Positions 62,394 to 64,000 of a DNA stretch of 64,000 nt are shown piece after piece. The notes under the pieces are model-generated. The model did no database searches. It was not told the DNA's origin and saw only the letters and a list, made by a program, of their open reading frames with translations. The stretch is from Myxococcales bacterium (GTDB taxonomy: Bacteria; Myxococcota_A; Polyangia; Haliangiales; Haliangiaceae), in assembly GCA_016717005.1 (NCBI GenBank), contig JADJUF010000039.1:1178001-1242000 (forward strand), read 5' to 3'. How positions within the stretch are numbered: the stretch's first letter is position 1; each line of letters begins with the position of its first letter. The translations under genes and the position numbers were made by a program.

Positions 62394-62876
62394 CGGGTAG
62401 CGCACGACGCCGCGGATCGTCGGCCCGAACCGCAGGCCGGCGAGCACCTCGCACACGCACGCGTCCATCGTCGCCTGGAGGCCGCGCACCTCGACGTCGC
62501 TCACCGAGCCGTCGCGCTTGATCGTGAAGCGGGTCTGGACCTTGCCTCCGGCGTCGGGCTCCCACGCCAGGAGCTTCTGGTAGCAGCCGAGGATCTGGCC
62601 GCGCCGGCCCTCGAGCACGCCGCGGGCCGGATCGGCGGGGCTGAACGCCGCGGCGCTGGTCGCCGCCGGACGCGATGACAGCGACATCGGCTCGCGCACG
62701 GGCCCGCCCCGCGGGCTCGCCGGCAGCTCCGCCGGCGCGGCGTGCGGACCGCAGCGCGTGACGCCATCGGCGGTCGAGATCGGCGCGCCGGCGACCGCGG
62801 GCGGCTGCGCCGTCGGTCGCGCGTGGCACCCGGTCATCGCGATCAACGCGGCGAGGGTCGAGGTCGTCGGCCGCAT
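62376..62876 (-). CDS. AgmX/PglI C-terminal-domain lipoprotein
   Basis: A 166-aa protein with lipobox AMTGC. The C-terminal 75 residues match the AgmX/PglI (TonB-like) domain: GQILGCYQKLLAWEP, KVQTRFTIKRDGSVSDVEV, MDACVCEVLAGLRFGP. In myxobacteria such proteins are linked to gliding motility and social behaviour; this small lipoprotein is one of many with that end. The stop codon lies in a 14-bp tandem repeat. Confidence 0.85.
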   Translation of the reverse strand: MRPTTSTLAALIAMTGCHARPTAQPPAVAGAPISTADGVTRCGPHAAPAELPASPRGGPVREPMSLSSRPAATSAAAFSPADPARGVLEGRRGQILGCYQKLLAWEPDAGGKVQTRFTIKRDGSVSDVEVRGLQATMDACVCEVLAGLRFGPTIRGVVRYPLIFSH

Positions 62877-62945
62877 CGCGCGAGCGTACGCCCGGCGGCG
62901 CGACCTGGGACACCAATCGCCAGCGGACGCCTATACTGTCCGGGC

Positions 62946-64000
62946 TTGGACGAGTCGACCCACGATCGGCGCGCTGCGGAGGCCACCCGGGCGAGCCCGG
63001 TCGCGCTGGTGATCTGGCTCGCCGGCGGTCCACGGATCGAACGCCTCGGCCTCGATCCGGTGGTCATCGGTCGCGGCCCACCCGCCGATCTGGTGGTGGC
63101 CGAGGCGACGCTGTCGCGGGAGCACGCGCGCGTGCAGCCGTTCGTCGGCGGCCTGCGCATCGACGACCTCGACTCGAAGAACGGGCTGCACGTCCGCGGT
63201 CGGCGGGTCGCCTCGGCCGAGCTGTTCCCGGGCGACACCTGCGAGCTGGGCGATCTCCGGATCTCGGTCACCTCGCTGTCGCGCTCGGTCGCCGGCCCAG
63301 CGCCGACCCGCTCGGACGAGGCCGTGCTCGATCGGCTGGATCTCGAGCTGGCGGCCGCGCGCACGTTCGGTCGACCGCTCGCGATCGCGCTGGTCGCCCC
63401 CGGCCCGAGCGGCGCGGTCCGCGCGGCGCTGTCGGCGGCCGTGCGCCCGGTCGACGCGGTCGGCCCGTACGCCGACGATCTCGTGCTGGTGGTGGTCGCG
63501 CAGGGCGACGCGGCGACCGCGACCCGGCTGATCGAGGGGGCCCTCGGCGGCGATGGGCGCGCGGGGATCGCGGCGTGTCCGCCGACCGAGCCCGACGCCC
63601 AGGCGCTCCTTGCCGCCGCCCGCGGCGCGCTGGCGACCGCGGGCGCCGGGTGCGTCGAGGTCGCGGCGCCGCGCGCCTCACCGCCGCCGACCCTGGTCGC
63701 GGCCAGCGCGCAGATGCGGGCGGTGCTCGACGAGCTGCGCCGGTGGGCGCCGGCCGCGCTGCCGGCGCTCATCCTGGGCGAGACCGGGACCGGCAAGGAG
63801 CTCATCGCGCGCGAGATCCATCGGGCGAGCGGCCGCGCTGGACCGTTCCGGACGATCAACTGCGGCGCGGTGCCCGAGGCGTCGCTCGAGCGCGTCCTGT
63901 TCGGCCACGTGCCGGATGCGTCCGCCGCCGCCGCCGAGCGCGCCGGCGTCTTCGAGGAGGCCGCCCAGGGCACGGTCTTCCTCGACGAGATCGCCGAGCT
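62946..64000 (+). CDS. FHA domain / AAA+ transcription activator, partial at window end
   Basis: Open to the end of the window (351 codons). I start at the TTG at 62946 because no ATG is suitably placed and the FHA domain begins soon after; this is uncertain, as a TATACT box at 62932 is only 8 bases upstream. FHA: PVVIGRGPPADLVV, LSREHARVQPF, DDLDSKNGLHVRGR. A spacer domain of about 150 residues follows, then an AAA+ domain with Walker A GETGTGKE (Lys284), FRTINCGAVPE and TVFLDEIAEL. The GAFTGA loop expected after LFGH is missing (LFGHVPDASAAAAERAGVFE). Confidence 0.85.
   Translation, partial: MDESTHDRRAAEATRASPVALVIWLAGGPRIERLGLDPVVIGRGPPADLVVAEATLSREHARVQPFVGGLRIDDLDSKNGLHVRGRRVASAELFPGDTCELGDLRISVTSLSRSVAGPAPTRSDEAVLDRLDLELAAARTFGRPLAIALVAPGPSGAVRAALSAAVRPVDAVGPYADDLVLVVVAQGDAATATRLIEGALGGDGRAGIAACPPTEPDAQALLAAARGALATAGAGCVEVAAPRASPPPTLVAASAQMRAVLDELRRWAPAALPALILGETGTGKELIAREIHRASGRAGPFRTINCGAVPEASLERVLFGHVPDASAAAAERAGVFEEAAQGTVFLDEIAE

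Overview
High-GC (about 70% by eye) bacterial chromosome, most likely a myxobacterium (phylum Myxococcota, perhaps a Haliangium/Kofleria relative). This is inferred from the many Cys-anchored lipoproteins, the Ser/Thr kinase-ATPase, a Roadblock protein, an AgmX/PglI-type protein, an FHA-AAA+ regulator and a type IV pilus operon. No rRNA, tRNA, CRISPR array or transposase gene was recognised.

Layout. 0-7.5 kb: the end of an unidentified gene, then secreted or lipoprotein genes (a His/Cys-dyad protein, a frameshifted SUKH-like gene, a metzincin with FG-GAP repeats, a Ser-Pro-linker Cys-rich lipoprotein), separated by spacers carrying copies of a 23-bp inverted-repeat element. 7.5-24.4 kb, all on the minus strand: a TPR protein, then in transcription order pilM-N-O-P-Q, an aroK-aroB fusion, a lipoprotein, a Roadblock/LC7 protein, aroQ, accB and accC. 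The last eleven look like one long pilus/shikimate/fatty-acid-precursor operon. 24.8-34.3 kb: two paralogous von Willebrand A lipoproteins around a 140-bp tandem array, a CDP-alcohol phosphatidyltransferase, a secreted phosphatase, a Sel1 protein, a second His/Cys-dyad protein and a glycosyltransferase. 34.4-43.3 kb: ssb, a 1168-aa kinase-ATPase, a C39-like peptidase, a SUKH protein and a SulP transporter. 43.6-49.8 kb: one giant 2053-aa macroglobulin-like protein without a signal peptide. 49.9-64 kb: extensin-like peptidase, M28 peptidase, a Gly/Tyr/Asp-repeat lipoprotein, serine hydrolase, MFS transporter, a pair of SPFH proteins, a ZIP-like permease with a His-rich tail, a GH92 glycosidase, an AgmX-like lipoprotein and a truncated FHA-AAA+ regulator.

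At least six otherwise well-conserved genes are interrupted by single-base indels (SUKH, TPR, pilQ twice, a small lipoprotein, sulP, the second SPFH gene). A further indel lies in the ZIP-like His tail, and pilQ also carries an in-frame TAG. Most sit in GC-rich low-complexity tracts or a G homopolymer, so consensus error in a draft genome is the simplest explanation. Points most worth a second look are the PilQ with a very long Ala-rich insert, the giant macroglobulin-like protein, the paired inverted-repeat elements, and the tandemly amplified 3' ends where sulP meets the giant gene.
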